From Gammaproteobacteria bacterium (lineage in GTDB: Bacteria > Pseudomonadota > Gammaproteobacteria > Steroidobacterales > UBA11654): a DNA stretch of 9,861 nt. Positions within the stretch are counted from its first letter, which is position 1. Each line of letters starts with the position of its first letter. Shown piece by piece: positions 1-5,894 of the stretch. A model generated the notes under the pieces. The model was given only the letters and a program-made list of their open reading frames with translations. It was not told the origin of the DNA and did no database searches. Both the position numbers and the translations under genes were made by a program. The stretch covers positions 26,416 to 36,276 of the forward strand of contig DTSX01000041.1 in the NCBI GenBank assembly GCA_012965065.1, given 5' to 3'.

Positions 1-221
1 CTCCTTTCCCGGATGCAAAAAACATCATCAACTACGGCATCAATAAATTGAGGTTCCCTGGGCCGGTAATTTCTGGAAGCAAGATCCGGTCCAATTGCAC
101 TCTGCTTTCTGTGGAGGAAGTCAAGGGCACTATCGAATTAATAGAACAGTATTCGGTTGAAGTGGAAAATCAAGACAGGCCCGCTTGCGTTGCTGAATGC
201 ATTATTCGGTTGTATTTCTAG
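1..221 (+). CDS. MaoC-like (R)-specific enoyl-CoA hydratase family protein, 3' part only
   Basis: The reading frame (codons beginning at base 3) is open from the window edge to TAG at 219-221 and gives the last 72 residues of a protein whose start lies outside. The stretch beginning NYGINKLRFPGPV, then SGSKIR, the acidic strand SVEEVKG, and the ending VEVENQDRPACVAECIIRLYF is the typical C-terminal half of single-domain MaoC/NodN-type dehydratases (hot-dog fold). The family hydrates trans-2-enoyl-CoA, usually giving (R)-3-hydroxyacyl-CoA. The catalytic Asp/His of the hydratase motif would lie upstream of the window, so activity cannot be judged. The gene converges on the SDR gene with only 20 bp between the stop codons. 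Hydratase 2 (MaoC fold) and the SDR dehydrogenase type found next door are joined in one polypeptide in peroxisomal MFE-2, so the two neighbours may act in consecutive beta-oxidation steps (inference). Family assignment is by remembered motif pattern. Confidence 0.8.
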   Translation, partial: PFPDAKNIINYGINKLRFPGPVISGSKIRSNCTLLSVEEVKGTIELIEQYSVEVENQDRPACVAECIIRLYF

Positions 222-241
222 TCATACGCAAGGTAAATATC

Positions 242-1150
242 CTAGATTTTTTTAGGAGCACCTTTTTCCGATACTTCAACATCATGATGTTTTTTCGCTT
301 CAATTAGTTCTGGCATCAATTTATCGAGTTGTTCTACAGTCCAAAGCTTTTCAGTCGTGAACGACTTTATGACAGCGGGTTGTTGCATGATTCCCAGTAT
401 CCCTGCTTGGGAGTGAATTATCTGCGATGTAACAGTATCGGCAGCATCTGAACACAGCCAAGTAACCACCGGGGCTATTTGTTCAGGCCCTTGGGTCCAA
501 TCAGTTGCATCATACTTTCCGCCTGCAGCCTCGATGAGATCAAAAGTCATTCTCGTTGCTGCACCCGGAGAGATAGTGTTGACAGTGCATTTATACTTAG
601 CTACTTCCAAAGCAAGTGATCGGGTAAATCCAGCTATGCCTGCTTTAGCAGCACCATAATTCGTTTGCCCAAAACTCCCATAAAGACCGGACACGGATGA
701 CATATTTATGATACGACAATTTAACCTGTTGCTGTCCCTGATGTACCTCACAAAAGGACGGCTACAGTTGTAGTGTCCCTTCAAGTGCACATTGATTACC
801 CCATCCCACTCGCTTTCTTCCATGTTGTAGAGAGTTCTATCTCTCAAGATCCCTGCATTATTGACCAGAATATCCATTGCACCGAAAGCCTCTATGCAAG
901 TTTGGAAAATATTATTGCCCCCTTCTACCGTAACTACCGAATCATAATTGGCCACAGCCTCGCTGCCTAACTCTTTGATTTCTTTTACCACCTCATCGGC
1001 TACCTTGCTTTCACTGGTGCCATCTCTATCTGCCCCTAAATCATTAACAACTATTTTTGCACCCTGTTTTGCAAAACTTAGACAGATTTCCCTACCAATG
1101 CCTCTGCCCGCTCCAGTAACTACTGCAATTTTTCCTTTCAATACACCCAT
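242..1150 (-). CDS. SDR-family 3-hydroxyacyl-CoA dehydrogenase (MFE-2 dehydrogenase-domain type)
   Basis: This is a 302-residue classical short-chain dehydrogenase, expected to be cytosolic and to oxidise a hydroxyl group with NAD(P)+. The cofactor motif TGAGRGIG is at residues 12-19 and an acidic Asp37 in VVNDLG, at the end of the second strand, favours NAD+. NNAG is at 97-100. The catalytic set is Asn120, Ser152 (in NMSSVSG), Tyr165 and Lys169 (NYGAAK). ANYDSV, NNAGILRDR and GLYGSFGQTNY closely match the remembered dehydrogenase domain of human HSD17B4/MFE-2, so (R)-3-hydroxyacyl-CoA oxidation is the best guess. A hydroxysteroid or other alcohol substrate is possible. The C-terminal tail beyond about residue 265 is longer than in minimal SDRs and ends lysine-rich. 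The start ATG is preceded by AGGGGA about 8 bases upstream, a good ribosome site. It lies 122 bp downstream of fadD in the same direction, probably co-transcribed. Confidence 0.88.
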   Translation of the reverse strand: MGVLKGKIAVVTGAGRGIGREICLSFAKQGAKIVVNDLGADRDGTSESKVADEVVKEIKELGSEAVANYDSVVTVEGGNNIFQTCIEAFGAMDILVNNAGILRDRTLYNMEESEWDGVINVHLKGHYNCSRPFVRYIRDSNRLNCRIINMSSVSGLYGSFGQTNYGAAKAGIAGFTRSLALEVAKYKCTVNTISPGAATRMTFDLIEAAGGKYDATDWTQGPEQIAPVVTWLCSDAADTVTSQIIHSQAGILGIMQQPAVIKSFTTEKLWTVEQLDKLMPELIEAKKHHDVEVSEKGAPKKI

Positions 1151-1184
1151 AATCTTTCCCCTAATTAACTGTCAAATTTGTTTC

Positions 1185-1220
1185 CGCCCATCACAAGCCT
1201 GACCAATCGTCAGCTGGGCG
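1185..1220 (-). other. Stem-loop in the fadD-SDR gap (nested inverted repeat)
   Basis: Outer arms CGCCCA (1185-1190) and TGGGCG (1215-1220) are perfectly complementary. Nested inside, CTGAC (1199-1203) and GTCAG (1209-1213) form a second perfect 5-bp arm around a 5-base loop. The two stems are joined by an asymmetric internal loop (8 bases on one side, one on the other). There is no T-run following it in the direction of transcription, so it is not a standard intrinsic terminator. Lying in the leader of the SDR gene and the 3' untranslated part of fadD, it could stabilise the upstream message or adjust expression of the downstream gene (inference). Confidence 0.45.
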
Positions 1221-1238
1221 ATGAAAAAGTGATTCCGG

Positions 1239-1266
1239 AGCCACAACCAATCACACAGACGTGGCT
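1239..1266 (-). other. Second inverted repeat in the fadD-SDR gap
   Basis: AGCCAC (1239-1244) and GTGGCT (1261-1266) are perfectly complementary 6-base arms around a 16-base loop, just after the fadD stop codon in the direction of transcription. No T-run follows. With the stem-loop at 1185-1220 it accounts for about half of the 122-bp gap. A 6-bp arm with a long loop can occur by chance, so the confidence rests mainly on the pairing of two such structures in one short gap. Confidence 0.3.
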
Positions 1267-1272
1267 GAAGAG

Positions 1273-2934
1273 TTATTCTCTAAGTTCTCTCCTTAAGATT
1301 TTACCAACATTGGTTTTTGGCAACTCGTCCATGAACTCAATCTGCTTTGGAACCTTATAGGCAGCTAAGTTTTGTCTGCAGTAATCAATGATCTCTTCTT
1401 TTGTGAGCTTCTGCTCTCCCCCGAGAACAACAAATAATTTCACAGCTTCCCCTGTCTTCTCGTCTGTGACCCCTATGCTGGCTGCCTCAACTATGTCAGG
1501 GTGCATGCAGACCACATCCTCGATTTCATTCGGATAAACATTAAAGCCAGAAACGATGATCATGTCCTTTTTCCGATCAACAATGGAAAGAAATCCTTCA
1601 TCATCCATGGTTCCGATATCGCCCGTTTTGAAAAATCCGTCCTCTCCGATGACTTCAGCCGTTGCTTCTTCATTCCGCCAATATCCCTGCATCACCTGAG
1701 GTCCTTTAATACAGATTTCACCCGGTTGACCACGTTCAACTTCATTACCGTCATCATCTCGAATTGAGATCTCTGTATTGGGAATGGGCAACCCAACCGT
1801 GCCTGTGAATTTCTCCGTGTAGGCCGGTGAAACTGTCACACCGGGTGATGTTTCTGATAAACCGTAACCTTCAAGCAAGACTTTACCGGTCAATTCATAC
1901 CATCTCTCTGCAGTAGATTTCAGGGTTGCCATGCCCCCGCATCCTGAAAGTTTCATCGAATCGAAATTGACATTTTTTATTTCTGGGTGATTGAGCAGGC
2001 TCTCATAAAGAGTGTTGACCCCATTGAAAAAAGTGAAGGGCCATTTTTTCATTTCCTCAATAAATGCTGAAGTGTCTCTGGGATTTGTAATCAGTACATT
2101 TAACGCTCCTCTAGAGTATCCAGCAAACACACAAACCACCAAAGAATAAATATGATAAATTGGCAAGGCGTTCATATAAATATCCTGTTGATCTTCCAAT
2201 ATATTTATCAACATACTGTCAAATTGATCTAAGTTTTTAGTCACATTGCCATGCGACAGCATGGCTCCTTTGGAAAATCCTGTTGTCCCGCTTGTGTATT
2301 GCAAAAAGGCAATGTCATTGACAGAAATAGGGATCGCTTTAAAGTCTTCTGTTGACCGGGTCAGAGTGTCCTTAAACTTGATGACCCGGGGAAACGTGTA
2401 GGGTGGTACCATTTTTTTGAGGTACTTCACCGCGATGTTCATGAAGAGGCCCTTTGGGAATCCTAAAAAATCACCAATTTTTGTGACGATCACGTGTTCG
2501 ATTTCCAGTTCTGAGAAAACAGCATCCAGAACATGAGCTGAATTCTCGAAAATCATAATTACTTTCGCCCCTGAGTCCTTCAATTGGTGTTTTAGTTCTC
2601 TTGAGGTGTAAAGTGGATTAACGTTCACAACGATCAAACCCGCTCTGAGAGCACCGAATATAACAACTGGATACTGCAATAAATTGGGCATCATCAGAGC
2701 GATACGATCCCCTTTTTTTAGGCCCAAATCCTTTTGCAAATAAGCGGCAAATTGTTTGGATTTGATTTCAACCTCTTTAGTGGTGATGGATGTGCCAAAA
2801 TTAGCAAAAGCAGGAGACTCCGGATATTCGGATTCTGCATCATCCAAAAGAGTTACCAACGTTTTCGGGTCAAATTCCAGTTGATCAGGCGTCCCTTCTG
2901 GGTAATTTTTCACCCATGGTTTGTCTGTGCTCAT
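1273..2934 (-). CDS. fadD: Long-chain-fatty-acid--CoA ligase (acyl-CoA synthetase, AMP-forming)
   Basis: The 553-residue adenylate-forming enzyme activates fatty acids with ATP and CoA, giving acyl-CoA for beta-oxidation; in the E. coli type it works at the inner face of the membrane. The P-loop-like motif YTSGTTGFSKGA starts at about residue 213. LLEGYGLSE follows, then the FACS signature region DGFFKTGDIGTMDDEGFL and IVDRKKDMI..GFNVYPNEIEDVV, and near the C terminus KTNVGKILRRELR with the catalytic lysine. LGLKKGDRIALMMPNLLQYPV and VVNVNPLYTSRELKHQL match E. coli FadD almost word for word. ATG at 2934 is chosen because KPWVKNYP then aligns with the E. coli start. A TTG 18 bases upstream has no ribosome site; the chosen ATG has GGAG, though unusually close (2-base spacer). 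Divergent from the mevalonate operon. The protein stops right after LRRELRE, shorter at the tail than E. coli FadD. Confidence 0.95.
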   Translation of the reverse strand: MSTDKPWVKNYPEGTPDQLEFDPKTLVTLLDDAESEYPESPAFANFGTSITTKEVEIKSKQFAAYLQKDLGLKKGDRIALMMPNLLQYPVVIFGALRAGLIVVNVNPLYTSRELKHQLKDSGAKVIMIFENSAHVLDAVFSELEIEHVIVTKIGDFLGFPKGLFMNIAVKYLKKMVPPYTFPRVIKFKDTLTRSTEDFKAIPISVNDIAFLQYTSGTTGFSKGAMLSHGNVTKNLDQFDSMLINILEDQQDIYMNALPIYHIYSLVVCVFAGYSRGALNVLITNPRDTSAFIEEMKKWPFTFFNGVNTLYESLLNHPEIKNVNFDSMKLSGCGGMATLKSTAERWYELTGKVLLEGYGLSETSPGVTVSPAYTEKFTGTVGLPIPNTEISIRDDDGNEVERGQPGEICIKGPQVMQGYWRNEEATAEVIGEDGFFKTGDIGTMDDEGFLSIVDRKKDMIIVSGFNVYPNEIEDVVCMHPDIVEAASIGVTDEKTGEAVKLFVVLGGEQKLTKEEIIDYCRQNLAAYKVPKQIEFMDELPKTNVGKILRRELRE

Positions 2935-3053
2935 ATCTCCAACCAAATACAATCAATCACTTATTCTTACATTGTATAAATTTTTTTTCACCCAATAAGT
3001 TGCATCAAAAGACCGATATCGCCATCATGATCTCCTTATTGGATAATTAGAAT
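2935..3053. promoter_or_regulatory. Divergent promoter region between fadD and the mevalonate operon
   Basis: These 119 bp separate two divergent genes and must carry both promoters. On the minus strand a TACAAT box (2976 to 2971) lies behind an A/T tract (about 2977-2989) and could be the fadD -10, but no convincing -35 stands at the right distance. On the plus strand the better candidate is given separately. Small perfect palindromes GATATC (3015-3020) and ATCATGAT (3024-3031) lie within the plus-strand promoter. I looked for FadR-like (TGGT-N3-ACCA) and PsrA-like (GAAAC-N4-GTTTC) sites and saw none. Confidence 0.45.
3019..3047 (+). promoter_or_regulatory. Candidate sigma70 promoter placing +1 at the mevalonate gene's ATG
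   Basis: TCGCCA (3019-3024, 4 of 6 to TTGACA), a 17-bp spacer, and GATAAT (3042-3047, 5 of 6 to TATAAT). With standard spacing the transcript would begin at about 3054, the A of the start codon, which would make the mRNA leaderless. This fits the absence of a proper Shine-Dalgarno before that ATG. Another candidate, TTGCAT (3000-3005), lacks a good -10 partner. Confidence 0.35.
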
Positions 3054-5315
3054 ATGGACAAATCAAGATTTCCAAACTTTTATCGCTTGTCTATCAAAGA
3101 TCGAGTTGAAGCTGTGTATAAACGAGGGTTGATTTCCAAGGAAGATTATCTGGCTCTTAAAAATCAGCAACAACAATTGGACTTGCATAGTGCTGATAAA
3201 ATGATTGAGAACGTCATTGGAGTCATGGGACTGCCGATAGGCCTTGGTTTGAATTTTTTAATCAATGGAAAAGATTATGTGATCCCGCTGGCTGTTGAAG
3301 AGCCTTCCATTGTTGCCGCATTGAGTTCGGCAGCTAAAATTTTCAGGAATTATGGTGGGTTCAAAGCTGAGTCGGGCGATCCAATTCTCATGGGCCAAAT
3401 TCAAGTGGTCAATATTAATAATTTGGAAAAAGCACGCTCTGAAATTATGTCCAGAAAGGAGGAGATTTTAAATCTTGCCAACAGTTTTCACCCCAGAATG
3501 GTCGCCCGAGGTGGGGGTGCGGTTGATTTGAACGTTAAAACCTATCCAATGAGTTCATTTGAACAAGATATGTTAATCATCGATCTCCACGTTGATACAA
3601 GGGATGCCATGGGAGCCAATCTAGTCAATGGAATGTGTGAGGGTATCGCCTCATTGATCGAATCGATAACCGAGGGTGAGGTTTTCCTAAGAATCCTATC
3701 CAATCTTTCAGATAAAGCCCTGGCTTCCGCGTCTGTGATTATCCCAAAAGATGCGCTTGAAACCGCTGACTACAATGGCGAAAGAGTCAGGGATGGAATT
3801 GTAATTGCTTCTGATTTTGCACACGCAGATCCCTACCGTGCTTCCACTCACAACAAGGGTATTATGAATGGGATTGATGCTGTGGCTCTGGCAACTGGGA
3901 ACGATTGGAGGGCAATTGAAGCTGGAGCTCACGCCTACGCAGCGAGACATGGACGCTACTCAGCTCTGTCTAAATGGTCCATAGATAGCAAGGGAAATTT
4001 AGTCGGCAAAATTGAAATGCCCATCAAAGTAGGAACGGTTGGTGGACCTATGGAATCCAATCCAGCAGTGGCATTGAATTTAAGAATACTCAATGTGGAA
4101 TCGGCGATGGAACTGGCCAGGGTAATGGCTGCTGTCGGCTTGGCTCAGAATTTTTCGGCATTGAAAGCACTTGTAACTGAAGGCATTCAAAAAGGACATA
4201 TGACGCTGCATGCCAGATCGGTGGTAAAAGCAGCTGGCACGCCAACAAAATTGTTTGATCAAGTTCTTGAAAAATTACTAATCAGTGGCGACATAAAGGT
4301 TTGGAAAGCACGGGATATTCTTGAAGACTTGCAGAGAAAAACCAGCAGGAAACCAAGTGGTTTGATTGCCAATAAAAGCTCGTCCAATGAAGCCATTGAG
4401 GGAATTGGATTTGGCAAAGTCATACTCCTGGGAGAACACTCAGTGGTCTATGGACGTCACGCCATTGCAGTTCCTGTGCCGCAGACTATCCGGGTCAAAA
4501 TAGAGGATTGCAAAGAAAGTGTGATGCTGATGATTCCATCTTGGGGAATTGAATACCAGTTGGATAAAGATATTGAACAAAGACAATCGTTTGAAAAACC
4601 TGCTGGGGCAATCCTTGAACGACTTAATTTAAGTAACAAAGGTATGCGTATTGAGGTATTTCCAGACATCCCGAGAGGTATGGGTTTGGGAGGATCAGCA
4701 GCGATAGCCGTCGCTATCATCAGGGGATTAAGCAACCATTTTAACCTGGGCTTATCCGATGAAGAAGTCAATGGAATGGCGTTCGAATCTGAGAAAATTG
4801 CGCACGGCAATCCGAGTGGAATTGACAACACCATGGCAACATTCGGTCAGCCTTTGATCTATAGGACTGGCGAACCTCCATTGGTTGAACGACTGAACAT
4901 TAACGAAAGCTTTTCACTGGTGGTGGGTTTTTCAAGACACGAGGGAGTCACAGCGAAAACTGTGAGAAATGTGCGAGAAGGTTGGAGAAAAAATACCGCC
5001 ATGTACGAAAAGATTTTTGATGACATTGACGATTTGGTCTTAAAGTCTGTCACGGCCATTCAAAACAACGACTTTGCTTTGTTAGGGCAAATGATGAATT
5101 TTTGTCAAGGTTTGCTGAATGCACTCCAAGTCTCAAATCCTGAACTTGAACGGTTGATTGGTCTGGCTAGAGAGGCCGGTGCATTGGGCGCAAAATTGAC
5201 CGGAGGAGGAGGAGGAGGTGCAATGGTTGCCTTGGTCAAGAAAGAATCTGAAGTAGCAGAAGCTATCGAGTCAGAAGGCTTTGAAACACTCAGTTTTACT
5301 GTTTCAAAACAATGA
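3054..5315 (+). CDS. Bifunctional HMG-CoA reductase (class II) - mevalonate kinase fusion
   Basis: One uninterrupted 753-codon frame carries two consecutive mevalonate-pathway enzymes. Residues 1 to about 428 are a class II (MvaA-type) HMG-CoA reductase: RFPNFYRLSIKDR at the start, MIENVIG (50-56), EEPS with Glu83, DAMGAN, HNKGIMNG with Lys268, ATGNDWRAIEAGAHAYA with Asp284, and GHMTLHAR with His382. These correspond to Glu83, Lys267, Asp283 and His381 of the Pseudomonas mevalonii enzyme. A polar Ser/Lys/Asn-rich linker spans about 429-449. Residues 450-753 are a GHMP-family mevalonate kinase: GFGKVILLGEHSVVYG (452-467), PRGMGLGGSAA (540-550), catalytic Asp591 in NPSGIDN, and KLTGGGGGGA (714-723). 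Both halves look intact and of normal length. The start is fixed by an in-frame TAG 6 bases upstream; no good ribosome site is seen. The expected product is cytosolic 5-phosphomevalonate from HMG-CoA. NADH versus NADPH use cannot be decided. idi follows with overlap. Confidence 0.95.
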   Translation: MDKSRFPNFYRLSIKDRVEAVYKRGLISKEDYLALKNQQQQLDLHSADKMIENVIGVMGLPIGLGLNFLINGKDYVIPLAVEEPSIVAALSSAAKIFRNYGGFKAESGDPILMGQIQVVNINNLEKARSEIMSRKEEILNLANSFHPRMVARGGGAVDLNVKTYPMSSFEQDMLIIDLHVDTRDAMGANLVNGMCEGIASLIESITEGEVFLRILSNLSDKALASASVIIPKDALETADYNGERVRDGIVIASDFAHADPYRASTHNKGIMNGIDAVALATGNDWRAIEAGAHAYAARHGRYSALSKWSIDSKGNLVGKIEMPIKVGTVGGPMESNPAVALNLRILNVESAMELARVMAAVGLAQNFSALKALVTEGIQKGHMTLHARSVVKAAGTPTKLFDQVLEKLLISGDIKVWKARDILEDLQRKTSRKPSGLIANKSSSNEAIEGIGFGKVILLGEHSVVYGRHAIAVPVPQTIRVKIEDCKESVMLMIPSWGIEYQLDKDIEQRQSFEKPAGAILERLNLSNKGMRIEVFPDIPRGMGLGGSAAIAVAIIRGLSNHFNLGLSDEEVNGMAFESEKIAHGNPSGIDNTMATFGQPLIYRTGEPPLVERLNINESFSLVVGFSRHEGVTAKTVRNVREGWRKNTAMYEKIFDDIDDLVLKSVTAIQNNDFALLGQMMNFCQGLLNALQVSNPELERLIGLAREAGALGAKLTGGGGGGAMVALVKKESEVAEAIESEGFETLSFTVSKQ

Positions 5316-5893
5316 ACCTTGACAATGATATTGCCTCTGATACAGATGAATTGCTGATTTTGGTTGATCGTCAAGACAATGAATTAGGTTTTGCATCTAA
5401 AGCTGAATGCCACACCGGCAGTGGATTGTTGCACAGAGCTTTCTCGATATTCATTTTTAACGCTTCCGGCCAAGTTTTACTGCAACAAAGAAGTCAGGAC
5501 AAAGAATTGTGGAATCTTTACTGGTCCAATAGCTGTTGCAGTCATCCCCGGCAGGGAGAACAGATTGAAAATGCAGCACATCGACGGGTGATGGAAGAAC
5601 TATCAATTGATTGTGAGTTGCATTACCTCTATAAATTTTTCTATCGAGAACCCTTTGAGCAAAAAGGCAGCGAACACGAATTGTGCTCTGTTTTTGTAGG
5701 CCGCCATGACGGGAAAGTTTCAATCAACATAACTGAAATCGCTGACTGGAAATTCATCGATACCAAGGAACTGTCCAGATCCATTGATCAATGTCCTGAA
5801 AAATATACTCCATGGCTGCAATCAGAGTGGTCGGAACTGACAAAAAATTACCTAGGTTCGATCAATCAAGCTTTGGGTTTGTCTTTGAATTAG
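5312..5893 (+). CDS. idi: Isopentenyl-diphosphate delta-isomerase, type I
   Basis: The 193-residue Nudix-fold enzyme interconverts IPP and DMAPP, giving the allylic starter for isoprenoid synthesis in the cytosol. The active-site cysteine is Cys76 in WSNSCCSHP, equal to Cys67 in E. coli Idi (WTNSVCGHP). Metal-ligand positions are present: His34 (ECHTGSG), His41 (LLHRAF), His78, and Glu121/Glu123 in SEHELCSVF, matching E. coli Glu114/Glu116. The Nudix-like helix is HRRVMEELSI (90-99). Its ATG overlaps the TGA of the fusion gene (ATGA, 5312-5315) and there is no ribosome site of its own, so translation is probably coupled. Type I Idi is often dispensable in MEP-pathway bacteria but required downstream of a mevalonate pathway, so its location here supports a biosynthetic route. 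The gene ends one base before the convergent acyl-CoA dehydrogenase stop, and no terminator is visible. Confidence 0.96.
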   Translation: MNLDNDIASDTDELLILVDRQDNELGFASKAECHTGSGLLHRAFSIFIFNASGQVLLQQRSQDKELWNLYWSNSCCSHPRQGEQIENAAHRRVMEELSIDCELHYLYKFFYREPFEQKGSEHELCSVFVGRHDGKVSINITEIADWKFIDTKELSRSIDQCPEKYTPWLQSEWSELTKNYLGSINQALGLSLN

Positions 5894-5894
5894 A

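Noticed and set aside
948..1202. 84-codon plus-strand frame over the start of the SDR gene
   Set aside because: Antisense shadow of the SDR cofactor-binding region.
3054..4340. The reductase as a degradative enzyme for growth on mevalonate, as in Pseudomonas mevalonii
   Set aside because: Fusion to mevalonate kinase and coupling to idi point to synthesis; no HMG-CoA lyase is nearby. The class II fold alone does not fix direction.
4457..4834. 125-codon open frame on the minus strand inside the kinase domain
   Set aside because: It lies fully antisense to a well-supported GHMP kinase, has no recognisable domain and reflects codon bias of the real gene.
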